From: Fragilaria crotonensis
Taxonomy: Eukaryota > Bacillariophyta > Fragilariophyceae > Fragilariales > Fragilariaceae
Length of the DNA stretch: 64,000 bases
Direction of reading: 5' to 3'
Assembly: GCA_022925895.1 (NCBI GenBank)
Contig: JAKSYS010000015.1
Coordinates: 186,001 to 250,000 of the forward strand
The notes below the pieces were generated by a model that was not told the DNA's origin, did not search any database, and saw nothing but the letters and a program-made list of their open reading frames with translations. This document shows positions 34,008 through 44,887 of this stretch, one piece after another. Each line of letters opens with the position of its first letter. Within the stretch, counting starts at the first letter, position 1. The translations under genes and the position numbers were made by a program.

Positions 34008-35376
34008 ATGACTCCTCGGGACGACTTTTCGAACGCGAGCGACCTCCCAAAAGACGCAGCAGTGCCGCCGCTTACCTTGGAGACAATGCCTACGGAACAA
34101 ACGGATCAAGGAATCGAAGAGTGGGCGCAATCGAAGGATACACCCCCCTATCGGAACTCCACTTGAATGGTTCTACGGGAGGAGGTGGAGCCATGTTCAT
34201 GGCGATACCCCCGGATTCGGACGGGCACCCCTACGCATTTCACGCACCTTCTGAAAGTGCATTCTTCGCTGATATGTCGGCGTTCGACTCGGAGGAAGAT
34301 GGACTGTCAGAGGAAGGGAAGACGGAACAAAACGAAGAACCCATTGATTTTCGTTTGCTAGCCGACCAAGCACTGAAGGCACTAGAGGAAGATTACACAC
34401 AAACTGTGCTCGGTGTTGACCTGGAGCAAGAAAAAGCGCATGCAATACACGACGAGACGGGTCATGAATCCGACGACGAGCAGTCAGGATACGAGTTGGT
34501 TGAAGACCAACCCATCGAGGAACATATTGAGTCTAAGCCTTCGCACCTCCCATTGGAGCGACATTGCCGAACTATGAATCAAGCCTGCCACCTGCTCAGA
34601 TCGATACTGCAGCAGTCAAACGCGCAGTGGCATCAATACGCCAAAAGGATGTCAAACTGTCAGAACGCTATCAAGCGTGGCAACGGACCTTACCACCTGA
34701 GAGCCACGAACTCATTCCTCCTGCACCTCTATCTGCCTTTCGTGCCACAACGGCAAAGGCGCGACAGGCAACTTCCAATTTGACACGTTCTGCCACGATT
34801 GCTCATGCTTTGCATCGGTTGCACATTCTACAACCCAAGCCAATGCGTTTATTGTTGCACATTCTTGGAGTCGATGAAGTAGAGAGCAAGTCGGTGGATC
34901 AGATTCGGGCCACCTTCGGCCCTTTAGTTCGATGGCTTGCAGCATCATCCAAGTCGCCAGAATCAATTGAGATCTTGCTGATTGGTCCAAATGTTGTGCA
35001 ACAACCACCTGTAGATTTGATGCCTAGCATAAAAACTCCCCTTCAGAAAGCCACTGCGACGTGCCACGTGGGCGCCTACCACGAACTCAAACTGGAACAA
35101 ACGCCACACCTTTCTGTCGCCTTTAATGCTGGTGTATGGGGTTATCAAGAATGGGTTCCTACCCTCAAGAAACTGAAAGGAACTGTCGTTGTTGTAACTG
35201 CGTACACGATAGAAGAGGCGGAAGACGATGCTGAAGTGTTGCTCCAGCAACCTGGAAGCAAGAGTGTATGGGAGGCTGAATGTAATCCGTTCAGTTCGAA
35301 TTTAAAACGAGAAACAAAATCCATTCAGAATCGGGTGTATCGCGAGAATGCCGCTTGGCAAGCATGGTGCATGTGA
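34008..35376 (+). CDS. MSS51 C-terminal-domain-like protein
   Basis: The ATG at 34008 begins MTPRDDFSNASDLPKDAAV. The C-terminal part matches the domain found in yeast Mss51 and zinc-finger MYND proteins: LLLHILGVDEVESKS, IEILLIGPNVVQQPP, ACHVG-like YHELKLEQTPHLSVAFNAGVW and PTLKKLKGTVVVVTAYTIEE. No MYND zinc finger is visible. The N-terminal half is acidic. Reading the whole gene needs two single-base corrections, one in the C6 run at 34143-34148 and one near AAGCC at 34535-34539. Both are missing bases, consistent with sequencing error. Yeast Mss51 controls mitochondrial COX1 translation; for this relative the role is only inferred. Confidence 0.7.
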
Positions 35377-35379
35377 CAC

Positions 35380-36125
35380 TAATTGTTCGATTTGTTTAAA
35401 CAACACACGGTTGACTATACTGACCTGTTGCAGTTACGGCAAGCAAACTCAGTGGTTGCCATCAGCATCTAAGACGACGCTCCTTTTCATCCAATGCGGG
35501 TGCTTGGTACAACAAATCGGTTGGTAATATGTGAGTTACTATTCAAGTTTTGCCCGTGTGGAGGCGCTGGTCGCTGACGTCCTGATTTGCTTTCGTGGTG
35601 CCTTTGGTGCTTCTCGTACTTGGCCGCCATCATTGGAAACCTGTCTTGATAATATCGAGATGCTGTTCATGGCTTCGAAAGTTTGTTTCCTGATCTAGTC
35701 CTGTAGATGAATTGCCCTTATTGCCTTGTAATCTGACTATCACGTACGGGTTGTCAGTGGCTATAATCCTCCTCAGGTCCTGTTTCCACCAACCGCCAAT
35801 CTTTCAAACGCATCATCGAGGATCGAGATCACTTGGGAGGTGTCATCAGATTGCAGTAGGTAACACATCAACTTTGGTGGTACTACTCTAATTACTACTC
35901 TACCAGAGAGCTAGCCAGAGTAGTAGTACAGTAGCATCAAAAATCAAAACTATTCTCTGCTTGTCAACTGTCAACACTGCAGCACACGAAACTCGGTACA
36001 AGCTGTACTTGTACTGGAGTACACGGTACTCGTGTGCCGGAGTCCTAATCTATCATACGTGGAGACAAGGCCATAAAATTGGGTTCCAACATCACAGGTT
36101 CGTTTGCACGTTTCATCACTCAATC
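35380..36125. other. Intergenic spacer
   Basis: I see no gene. 35890-36060 has repeated TAC/GTAC words ahead of the next gene. Confidence 0.5.
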
Positions 36126-36129
36126 CGGA

Positions 36130-36877
36130 ATGGATACCATGATGGCCTTCCCGCTACAGGCAGCGCGAACTAATCATTTTCCGTTCCTCGTCTTGCTTGT
36201 AGCTCTTGCACTTTCTTCCCCATCTCTGTCGCTCACACTGACCGCGGCGAATCTCTCGGTTCACAAAGTGCCTCTGCGAGCGGACGACAAATCACCATTC
36301 GCTTATGCCGCCTCGTCTACATTGGATCTACAACCACACCAGAACTTTCTTTCTACCCAAGTATGGCCTGCATCACGAGCTGCTGCTTTCTTCTTGGAAA
36401 GAAACCTTCCTTCCGAGGTAGTAAGAAGGGGCATGACTATGTGTGAGTTAGGATGCGGACCAGGGTTGCCCTCCTTGGCAGCAGCGGCTGCAGGTGTTGG
36501 CAGGGTCATTGCCACGGATCTGGAACCATTGGCTCTCGAATTTGGTTAATGCCGCTGCGATTGACCAAGGCCTCAGCATGGAAACTCGGCTGATTGACCT
36601 GTGCGGCGACGAGATTCCGCAAGCGGATCTGTACGTCCTCGCCGATGTTTTTGAATCTGGATCCGTCGCTAAAGGGGCAGCTCGTTTGTTGCATGCCACC
36701 ACCAGTTCTGTATGGGTGTTCTGTCAGTCTGACCGAGCACAACGAGAGATTTTTCGCGACGAAGTGCGAACTTTGGTTGGTGACAATGATTTGGATTGGA
36801 TTCCCATGCAAGACTTCGATCCTTCTCAGCGGTTTTGCCTTTTTGACGTAGATGAGTCTGACGTTTCTTATGCTTAA
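36130..36877 (+). CDS. Small SAM-dependent methyltransferase (Methyltransf_16-like), secretory or plastid leader
   Basis: The ATG at 36130 gives MDTMMAFPLQAARTNHF, then a hydrophobic run (LVLLVALALSSPSLSLTL) like a signal peptide. The body has VWPASRAAAFFLE, corresponding to the VWPA motif of protein-lysine methyltransferases of the METTL21/ETFBKMT type, then motif I MCELGCGPGLPSLAAAAAG and an acidic VIATDLEPLAL. The frame must lose one G near 36544-36545 to continue as NAAAIDQGLSMETRLIDLCG and on to the stop at 36877. The total is about 249 residues, within the family range. The targeting leader suggests an ER-linked or plastid location, unusual for the family. The substrate is unknown. Confidence 0.65.
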
Positions 36878-36879
36878 TG

Positions 36880-37335
36880 TTTCGAGGTATCTGTCAAGGG
36901 AAACGGCTATCATAGACTCTGAGGCTTCTTGGATCAATTCCTTGGTTGCTGGCAGAGGAAGACGTCTTGTCTTGTTCTTGCTGAGAGAGGGATCTGATGG
37001 TGCCTTGTAACAGTGAAATTGCAAATGCGCTTATGTGCATCCTTAGCCCGCAAGGAGAGGGAATCAGCCAGAAAAAGAGTCACTGAATACAACCCGGAAC
37101 GCCTACTAGGATCTCCATGGGAAACCATGTTTTGCGTACAATGCACGCTGTTCCCGCCCCTACGCTCGAGCTTTCACCAGATTTCTCGCAGAACACGTCA
37201 ATATGATTGTCGAACATTTCATGAACGACCAACCAAGCTGCGAGGTACACTTGGAGGGATCTGCTGTATCATGAAGCCCACATACTCTGCAAGAAAGAGA
37301 ATGATGGGACCTCTAAGCTACACTTTATTCGTTGT
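36880..37335. other. Intergenic spacer between convergent genes
   Basis: No gene recognised between the methyltransferase and the 3' end of CIAO1. Confidence 0.5.
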
Positions 37336-37336
37336 C

Positions 37337-38560
37337 TCAGTTCTTTGAAGAAGGTGGAAATACCGTTTTCCCGTATGCCCAAATTCGAACTTTTCCGTCG
37401 TCTCCAGCAGTTGCCAACACGGACCCATCTCTAGGGTGCCATCGAACGGCATTAAGATTCATTCTTTCACTGCTTACCTCCAGAGCAAACAGAGGGTGTT
37501 CGGAGGTTGACTCCAGGACTTCACGATAAATTTGCAACGCATCGCCGCAGCTGGCAAACCGTCCGTGACCAGCCTTTGCGGGTGCGTACGAAACGCTCAT
37601 GACTTCAGACTGATGCGCTTGCGATAGTCGCCCGACACATTTCCACGTGCCTTGATTTGAACTGCCGCGGAATAACTGTGTTAGATGTTGCCTTAGCCAC
37701 CAAACCTTTAACGCAACATCACACGACCCAACTTACGTAGACGACCCTTGTTGAATCTGCTCTCCGGGCACTAGCTTCCGCTCTTGAGCTGTATATAACT
37801 TATATATACCAACACTTGCGTCAGCTGATCCGCTAATGAGACGCGTTGCGCCAGGTGCGAGCGCTAGACTCCATATCGTGTGGGACTCTGTTAAGACAAG
37901 AGCACAGTACCAATCGCCAGCATCTTCGGCCCACACGCGAATAGTATTGTCATAGCTAACGCTCAGACAGATTTCATCACCGTCACCAAATTGGCCTCGA
38001 GAAGGCGCAAAGACTACTGACTTGACGTCGCCTTCGTGGCCATTGAGAACAGCTAGACACTCAAAGTCCCCATCTCCACCTCCAATGTTCCCTTGGAGGC
38101 TGCAATCCCACAACCACACTGTTTTGTCGCGGCCGCAGGTGGCAAGGAGGGTCGCTGCGGCGTTCCATTCGACACACTTGCATTCTGACTCGTGTCCTTC
38201 CAACTGGGCTATGCAGTCCCATTGGTCGTCCTTCCCCTTCTCCCAAATACCAATGGTCCCGTCAAACGATGCCGTTGCGAGTGTGTAATTCATGGCCACA
38301 GGTGCGAACGAGCAGCTACGGACGGTTCTGGTATGCAAATCCTTCAGAGTGGCCACCAATGTAAAATTTTCCAACTCCCATATCCGAGTGCAGCAATCGG
38401 GAGCTCCGTAACAGGCAGCCAAGAGTTCGCCGTCGGAGCTAAAGCTTACTTGCCAACATTGAGAGTTGGAAGTGTACTCAATGAGTGCCTCACCTGCGCC
38501 GACAGAAGACAGAGGAGGCGCCAGCACCTTTTGGCAGGACAGTAGAGATGATGATGTCAT
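37337..38560 (-). CDS. CIAO1: CIAO1, cytosolic iron-sulfur assembly WD40 protein
   Basis: WD40 propeller of the cytosolic Fe-S targeting complex, which delivers clusters to nuclear and cytosolic apoproteins. Repeats are seen as QVSFSSDGELLAACYG, RSCSFAPVAMNYTLATASFD, CKCVEWNAAATLLATCGRDK, KSVVFAP, ALAPGATRLISGSADA, VSYAPAKAGHGRFASCGD and NAVRWHPRDGSVLATAGDDG. The family-typical HQSEVMSVSYAPAKAG follows the intron. Exon 1 is 38560-37737, the intron 37736-37662 (75 bp, GTAAGT to GGCAG, phase 2) and exon 2 37661-37337. The frame extends upstream from a TTG at 38659, but the first ATG is 38560 (MTSSSLLSCQKV). Length near 380 residues is slightly longer than usual because of loop insertions such as GGGDGD. 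It is divergent from the AFG1-like gene. Confidence 0.9.
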
Positions 38561-38683
38561 TGTGGATCCTAGTACTGATAGTGGCAGAGTGAGTGTGCTT
38601 CCGAAGGGGATGCGTGCGACGGTCAACTGTTCATTGTGCGCAGTTGTGAGGTTATACAATGGACAGTGGACAGTAGGAGTTCA

Positions 38684-38707
38684 GGTCGCGAGTCGCGACT
38701 CGCGACC
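38684..38707. promoter_or_regulatory. Perfect 24-bp palindrome with three TCGCGA boxes
   Basis: GGTCGCGAGTCG is followed immediately by its exact reverse complement. TCGCGA occurs three times at 7-bp steps (38686, 38693, 38700). It lies 124 bp upstream of the CIAO1 start and 321 bp upstream of the AFG1-like start, in their shared divergent promoter. The regulatory role is inferred. Confidence 0.6.
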
Positions 38708-39027
38708 GGTAAGCGAATGTTTGCAGTCTGCCGTCGCTGCGGAACTCTTCGGTATCGTAGCATACTGAACGGGTACGAACCAGAAACATCACTGTTGTCT
38801 GTTGTCCATGTAATAAGTACTGTAGAAGGAACTCCAGTACCAGTAGTACGAACAGACGTCTACTTGATAGAAGGTACTGTAGTACCGAGATACCAGGAAT
38901 CTGTCACACCGTTACACTCTGTACGCCATTGCATCTTGACCCATCAGAAAGGCGATTGCTTCTTCATCCGAGTCAGTAACCCATCACACAAACTTGTATC
39001 TTAGTTGGTATCCGGGTGGAATAGCGA

Positions 39028-40449
39028 ATGTGGATGTTACAGTTATCAGCGAGGAGGCTCCAGCCTTGCCTTTCGCATGTTCACTGGAGTTGTCCGTCGT
39101 TTTCAACCATTTCGGAAACCATGAAAAAAATGGTGAAAAATGGCGAACTTCAGCACGACATTGGTCAAGAAAAAGCAGCGCGTCGCTTCTCAGAACTCCA
39201 GGCGGCACTCAAAAAGTACGACAATGCTAAATTGGTGGGGTATTACGCTCAGCGAAAAGAACTGATGACACGTCGAAAGACACGAGACGAGGCCAATGAC
39301 ACCTCGGGCGACGACAAGGACGAAAAGGAATCAGCAAGATTTGACCCTCCACTTCCTCCGGACGTGAAGATCCCACGTGGGCTCTACGTGTTCGGAGACG
39401 TTGGCACAGGCAAGTCGATGTTAATGGATATGTTCTTCTCACGAGTTTCAATACCGAAGAAGCGACGAGTCCATTTTCACGCATTTATGCAAGAAGTGCA
39501 TGAACGTATTCATGCCCTCAAACAGCAAGACCTTGAGGAGAAGGGCCGAGACTTCCATGTCGATGTTTCAGAGAACAACAATCCAATCATTCGCGTGGCA
39601 GAGCAACTTGCCAGCGAGGTGTCACTCCTTTGTTTTGATGAATTCCAGGTGACAGACGTTGCTGACGCTCTCATTCTAAAACAACTGTTTACAATTCTCT
39701 TCAAGTGCGGGACAGTTGTGGTGGCCACTTCAAATCGGCCTCCGTCGGCGTTGTACGAGGGTGGAATCAATTGGAGATACTTTCGACCCTTTATTGGACT
39801 ACTCGAACACCATTGTATCGTACACAAGTTGCAATCCACTATCGACTACCGCAAGCTCAATTCAAAGGATTTGGATAGCTTCTTCTTTGTAGGGCCTAAA
39901 AAGAATGTGGCGGACCGGGTCTTCGAGTTTCTTCTGGATGGAGAGGAAGCCACATCGATGCAACTTCCGGTCAGCTTCCAACGTCATATTGTCGTACCAC
40001 GGGCTCATCCTGACAGTGTGGTATGTAGGTTTACGTTTGCGGAGTTGTGCCAACGTGATGTTGGAGCTGCAGACTACCGAGCTGTTGCTGAAAAGTTTCA
40101 AGTAGTCGTGCTGGAGGACATTCCTCAACTTAATTTAACCCAGCACAACGAAGCGAGAAGGTTTATAACCCTTGTCGATGAACTTTATGAGAAAAAGTGT
40201 GTCCTGGTGTGTTCTTCCGACTACCCACCAGAAGAGCTCTTCTTGAATCAACACCAAGATGCCGCACCACCTTCGGCCATTGAAATCAAAGTGGGGGAAG
40301 CTTTCGGTATCGACGTTGCTCAAAGTTCGGGAAAACCTGTGGCATCCCTAGCCAGCGTACGTGAATTGAGCTTCGCCTTTCAGCGAGCGTCAAGTCGCTT
40401 GAGTGAGATGTGCTCTGCCAAGTGGTGGGATGAGGTATTAACTAGATAG
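39028..40449 (+). CDS. AFG1/LACE1-like mitochondrial AAA ATPase
   Basis: 473 residues in one exon. Walker A is GDVGTGKSMLMDMFF, followed by the family-specific KKRRVHFHAFMQEVHERIH. Walker B is LLCFDEFQVTDVADA, followed by a sensor-like VVATSNRPPSALYEGGINW and RFTFAELCQRDVGAADY. These are AFG1 (LACE1) hallmarks, a mitochondrial inner-membrane-associated ATPase involved in turnover of respiratory-chain subunits. The ATG at 39028 starts MWMLQLSARRLQPCLSHVHW, arginine-containing and without acids, suiting a mitochondrial presequence. A nearby ATG at 39121 (MKKMVKNGE) would remove it. The frame is clean throughout, in contrast to many neighbours. Confidence 0.9.
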   Translation: MWMLQLSARRLQPCLSHVHWSCPSFSTISETMKKMVKNGELQHDIGQEKAARRFSELQAALKKYDNAKLVGYYAQRKELMTRRKTRDEANDTSGDDKDEKESARFDPPLPPDVKIPRGLYVFGDVGTGKSMLMDMFFSRVSIPKKRRVHFHAFMQEVHERIHALKQQDLEEKGRDFHVDVSENNNPIIRVAEQLASEVSLLCFDEFQVTDVADALILKQLFTILFKCGTVVVATSNRPPSALYEGGINWRYFRPFIGLLEHHCIVHKLQSTIDYRKLNSKDLDSFFFVGPKKNVADRVFEFLLDGEEATSMQLPVSFQRHIVVPRAHPDSVVCRFTFAELCQRDVGAADYRAVAEKFQVVVLEDIPQLNLTQHNEARRFITLVDELYEKKCVLVCSSDYPPEELFLNQHQDAAPPSAIEIKVGEAFGIDVAQSSGKPVASLASVRELSFAFQRASSRLSEMCSAKWWDEVLTR

Positions 40450-40463
40450 TCTGCAATGAGAAG

Positions 40464-41638
40464 CTAAACTCGCTCATTAGCCCATTGAGTAATCAACATC
40501 CTTGCAAGGCTCGAAGGGCCTGGAATGTGAAACTCTTCCTCCTGTAAATTTGGCTCGAAGTCCAACGCAGTTGAGCCCCCTTCTAGCCGTTCTTTCACGT
40601 AATCTTTATGAAACCATTGCACATCTTCTAATTCCTTTTCGTCAAAATGTATGACTGGAAGATCAAGTCCACTCTGCTTTGCTTCTCGCGGAAGCCCGCC
40701 ATCAATGATCTAGGGAATGGCCACGGCTGGCTGCATGTGAAGCGAATGGTGTTCAAATTAACCTCAACGCCGCTTTCCTCGAATACTTCGCGCGCGCAGC
40801 AGTGTTCCAGCGTTTCTCCAACTTCACAGAATCCGGCCAGAGTCGAGTATCGTCCCTTGGACCATTCCGCCTTGCGGCCAAGGAGCGCGTAGTTTCCATC
40901 TTGGCACGTGATGAGCATGATGGCTGCAACATCAATTCGTGGATAAAAGGAAGATTTGCAGACTGTACACTTTCGGCAAGCACCAACCTTCGCTGACTTT
41001 GTCAGAGAACCGCATTTCGCACAGAATGGATGGGACTTATGAAACTCTACTAATCCGTTGCTCGTGGAAAGAATCGCAGCATCCATTCTCCGCGATAGAC
41101 GATCACCAAAGTTCCGAAGGTTGCTAACCTGCACTTCGGCGGTGTCGAGGACTTCAACTAAGCTAACCTCAGCAATGTTTTCCTTGAGATGGCATACAAA
41201 AAAATCGCTTCCATCGAAATGACCAACCCATGCGATTAGATTTGGGTTGTCCCCTCGGAAAGATGCGTCAATATCCCCAGGTCCGATCAATCGTTCTAGC
41301 TCCTGGTACGATAGGAACAGAGGCTCTGCTTCCGATCGGTTGTTGGTGACATCAACAATTCGATGATACATTCCTCTTGACGCTTCCACAACAACAAACC
41401 TTGAAGAGTCCAATTTGGCTATGGTTAACGGGGAATCCAAGACGTGGCTTCGGTCTCGCTTGAGATCTGAGTGAGAATACCAAGGCTGGGTCGGATCACT
41501 CATTATGAATTGCGACGATGCTGCTGAATGAAGCCGAATATTGTAGGTTTGTTGGCGAGAACTAGGAACAGAAAACGATGACGTGACAGAGAGAAGGAGA
41601 AGCAGCGCCGCGAGCTGAGCGAACAATCGAAGCCTCAT
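40464..41638 (-). CDS. NADH pyrophosphatase-type Nudix hydrolase, plastid/ER leader
   Basis: The enzyme is expected to cleave NADH/NAD to NMNH/NMN plus AMP, or NAD caps on RNA. Features in order: leader MRLRLFAQLAALLLLLSVTS then SFSVPSSR, a zinc ribbon (FCAKCGSL then CRKCTVCKSSFYPR), the Nudix box GFCEVGETLEHCCAREVFEE plus SGVEV, and the NADH-specific SQPWPFPRSLM. The frame then needs one extra base at about 40681-40700. In the restored host frame the protein continues REAKQSGLDLP, DEKELEDVQWFH and ends ARMLITQWANERV at 40464. The signal-peptide-like leader with an S-F-x-V-P motif resembles diatom plastid presequences; NUDT12-type relatives are often peroxisomal. I chose 41638 because a longer frame to 41818 reads through promoter-like DNA. 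Confidence 0.8.
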
Positions 41639-41641
41639 GAC

Positions 41642-42074
41642 AAGGACATCTGGGCGATCATTTTCTGTCCCACTTCCTTCCAGAGCATCGTTCGACGCGG
41701 GGTGCAGCGTAATGTAGTCTGTAGTCTGCAGTCTGCAGAATGCAGAGAATGCTGCAATTCTCGACTTTACCAGCGTAGTTGAAACATGCGCAGTACACAG
41801 TATAGATGCTGCCAGCATACGGCGTTATACAGTACATGTACAACTCAAAGTACAATTACCGGAGTGTATTCCGGATTCCGGTACCATGTATGCACTTGCA
41901 CTGCACATCAATACTGATACTGCAGTATTGCACCGCGACTTGCAACCAACACACGCAAACAACGACAATTGAACCAAAGCCATCATTTCAATTGTCTATC
42001 ACCATCGCTCACTGTCGAGAAGTCACTCAACACGAAAGCCTACCCTCACATCAGTCGTTGAGAAGTCTTAATCG
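41642..42074. promoter_or_regulatory. Divergent spacer between Nudix and SSU72 genes
   Basis: A 430-bp spacer between two outward-facing genes. It has short direct repeats of AGTCTGC/TGCAGA near 41718-41750 and a few GTAC words. No element is assigned. Confidence 0.4.
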
Positions 42075-42076
42075 CC

Positions 42077-42897
42077 ATGATAATCCCTGCCCGACTTCCC
42101 CGTCCCATGACGCCTCCGGAGGTTCCCCCTTCAGAAAACCGAAGGAAAGAGTCTCAGCTCTCGTTTGGCGTTGTGTGTTCATCAAACATTAACCGATCTA
42201 TGGAGGCTCACGTTGTTTTGGGAAACGCTGGTACGTCATCGCGATGTATGCGTCGCTGAGCTCGAAAATGTTTCCTCACATTTCAACATAGGTCTAAGGG
42301 TAGAAAGTTATGGAACTGGTACACAAGTACGGTGGGTGAAATGTGTGAACTATAACTGCGTGTTTGGAAAATGATACATTTCTGACCCTTGCCCATCTCG
42401 ATAGTCTTCCCGGTCGGTCCGCCATGGAACCACGAATCTTCAAATTTGGAACCCCCTATGAAGAAATGTACAAGTCCATGTCAGCTACGCCAGACGATGC
42501 AGCCTACTTTTCCAAGAATGGTGTTCTACAACTTTGTCGAAGAGGAGCTGCGGTCAAGACAGCTCCACAGCGATGGCAGGATATGGACTCAACCTTTGTC
42601 GGCCAGCATGATGTTGTGATCGCTTTTGAGGAACGCATATTCGATGCTGTCGTGGAGGATTTGCAGGTTCGTGAACCAACGGAAGACTTCAAGCCGATTC
42701 ATTGCATTTGTCTAGATACCAAGGATAACCCGCACGAAGCGGCATTGCAGGGGAGAGTAGCATTGGAGCTATGTTGGCTGTTGGAAGAGGCGGGAGATGA
42801 ATTGACAGAGAAAGCGCCGGAAATTGTGGATTCCTTCCAAAACGAGCGGATGACACACACACCAATCAAAGTTTTGTACCAACTATGTTATCTATAG
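42077..42897 (+). CDS. SSU72: SSU72 RNA polymerase II CTD phosphatase
   Basis: Nuclear cysteine phosphatase that removes phosphate from Ser5/Ser7 of the Pol II tail and acts in 3'-end processing and termination. Exon 1 (42077-42230) has the catalytic loop VVCSSNINRSMEAH (C-x5-R). Intron 1 is 42231-42291 (61 bp, GTACGT to ATAG). Exon 2 (42292-42331) encodes LRVESYGTGTQVR. Intron 2 is 42332-42404 (73 bp, GTGGGT to ATAG). Exon 3 (42405-42897) continues LPGRSAMEPRIFKFGTPYEE and includes FEERIFDAVVEDL. Both splices keep phase and yield 228 residues, close to the usual 190-230. The short proline-rich N-terminal extension (MIIPARLPRPMTPPEVPPSE) is extra. Confidence 0.92.
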
Positions 42898-42899
42898 GC

Positions 42900-43715
42900 A
42901 TCAATCAAGTTGGATGAAAAGCGACGGTATTTCACCCTTTGCAGATCGGAAATCGACTACTCCGTACTGAAGTATTTCTGCATCCATCGAGGTATTCACG
43001 CTCGCCAAGGCGCCTGCATTCTGCGGGGTTACTTCAACAAGCCGTAGATGACAAATTTGCTTTGGAGTCAAGATGGGTTTAGTGATGAAGGATGATGCAG
43101 TTAGTTGTGTTGACAGTCCCCTATTTTATCTGAAAAGTGCTTTCTTCTCCGAGCATCAGATTGATGTATCATAGAGACCATAGTCAACAGTCAACAACGA
43201 GAATGAGATAGGAGTACTTCGCATGGTCAGTGGAACTCCAGTACTGTTGGCAGTAGGTACAGTACTATTCAGATAGACTCCGGAGTGTTCACTACACAGT
43301 AGCTAGAGTAGCTAGTAGAGCCAGTCTGGGTAGCAGTAGCAGTACGTCGAACTCTGTACTGTGCCAGCAAATGTTGTTGCATAACTACGTACTGTAGTAT
43401 CGTAGTCTCCTGACTCCCGAGTACACGTACTACAGTACTAGTTTAACTGTGATACATAGTAGTACCAGGTTCCAGGTACTTGTACTCCGTACTGGCCTCA
43501 ATCCAAACATACCGGTAGAAGAAGTCAGGGAATGACCGCGACACGGACGCCTCAACGCGAACCATAATAACGATAACGAGTGCATGAATGTCTGTGCTCA
43601 CGAATTTCAGGTCGTGTGTGCATCTCGGGTCTTGTTCACCTCATTTTTTTGTCGACTTTGTTCATCACATTGATGCAACATCTCAACTTTCCCTCCCTTC
43701 TTTCATAAGCGAATG
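42900..43715. other. Intergenic spacer, GTAC-rich
   Basis: No gene. 43190-43500 is dense in GTAC/AGTAC words (for example CCAGGTACTTGTACTCCGTA near 43471). Confidence 0.55.
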
Positions 43716-43717
43716 CA

Positions 43718-44887
43718 ATGATAACGTCGTTACTGCTTTTCCATCTCCTGTACTTTGCGTCTTCGCAGGCGTTATCTGATGTCGGTGACTCCTCGAGTCA
43801 ACGGCATCTTCAAGATTCCACCACGACAACCCGCATAGTGGGTGGATGGAATGCAGTTCCTACACGGTTCGAATACTTCACTCTTCTGCAAGTGTTTCAA
43901 GATAATGTGGTTCTCCGGTGTGGAGGCTCTTTGATCCATCCCGACGTAGTGTTGACTGCTGCGCACTGCCTTGGTGGCGACGTCCGATCAATTGTCGCGT
44001 GGGTGAACTACACTCGAAGCGACAAGATGACTGGGCACGAGTATCAGGCAGAAGTTAAAGAATGGATTCCCCATCCAGACTACGATCGCCTTACCGGTGA
44101 ATTCGATGTGGGGATAATCAAGCTGAAACGTACGATAGCAGGGGTGGTCCCTGTCAGAATTAATAAAGTTAGCTCGATCCCAAAAGTCGGACAAACGACA
44201 ACCGTTTTTGGCTTCGGTGTGACAGAAAGAGGGAAATTTTCACAACGACTCAAAAGAGCTGATGTAGATGTCGTCTCCCATGTTCGCTGCAACGCAATGT
44301 CCTTTTACGATGGAAGGATCTCTGACGAGAGCATGATCTGCGCTGGTGTCCGAAATGGTGGGAAAGACGCGTGTGCTGGAGATAGCGGGGGGCCGTTGAT
44401 AATTGGCGGCGGAACGGCAAAAGCCGATCTTCAGGTTGGTATCGTGAGCTGGGGAATGGGATGTGGCGAAGTCAACCACCCAGGTACGTCCGCTTTTGAT
44501 GGAATCGACTGTCCAAACTTGCCTTCCAACAATTCTCTTCAGGAGTCTATACAAGAGTTTCAACATACGCGGACTGGATAGAGAAGACGATATGCAAGAT
44601 TTCTAATAATTTCTTGGTACAATGTCTCTTGCCATCTGTCCGAAATATTCTGCATTCTGGCAGCAATAAAAGAACTTCCAAATCATGGGCGACGTTGGTC
44701 TCGCCATCAAAAGGTACGTTAAGTCCTCAGTCCCTTTCACTCTGTGCCAGCTTGTTTCTAAACATGGTTAATAGGGGCATCGATTCAAAGGTCGGGACGG
44801 ATTGGCACGCTGGGAAGGGACGGGGAAACCAATAAGTCGGCCAGGAAGCATACGGTGGAAATGTTGGAGAATCGCTTCCATAATTGA
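43718..44887 (+). CDS. Secreted trypsin-like serine protease (S1A)
   Basis: Signal peptide MITSLLLFHLLYFASSQAL, a short propeptide, and the activation site TTRIVGGW. The catalytic triad is visible as LTAAHCLG (His), EFDVGIIKL (Asp) and CAGDSGGPL (Ser). The Asp six residues before the Ser (GKDACAGDSGG) predicts trypsin-like cleavage after Lys/Arg. Intron 1 at 44484-44542 (59 bp, GTACGT to TTCAG, phase 1) restores the family ending GVYTRVSTYADWIEKTICK. A second intron is likely at 44714-44774 (GTACGT to ATAG), giving an end at 44887; without it the frame stops at 44835. The tail past the protease domain has no known domain. Likely extracellular. Confidence 0.88.

Noticed and set aside
34121-34783. 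Independent 220-codon protein
   Set aside because: It is the middle of the MSS51-like gene bounded by two apparent single-base breaks; its ends have no homology-like sense.
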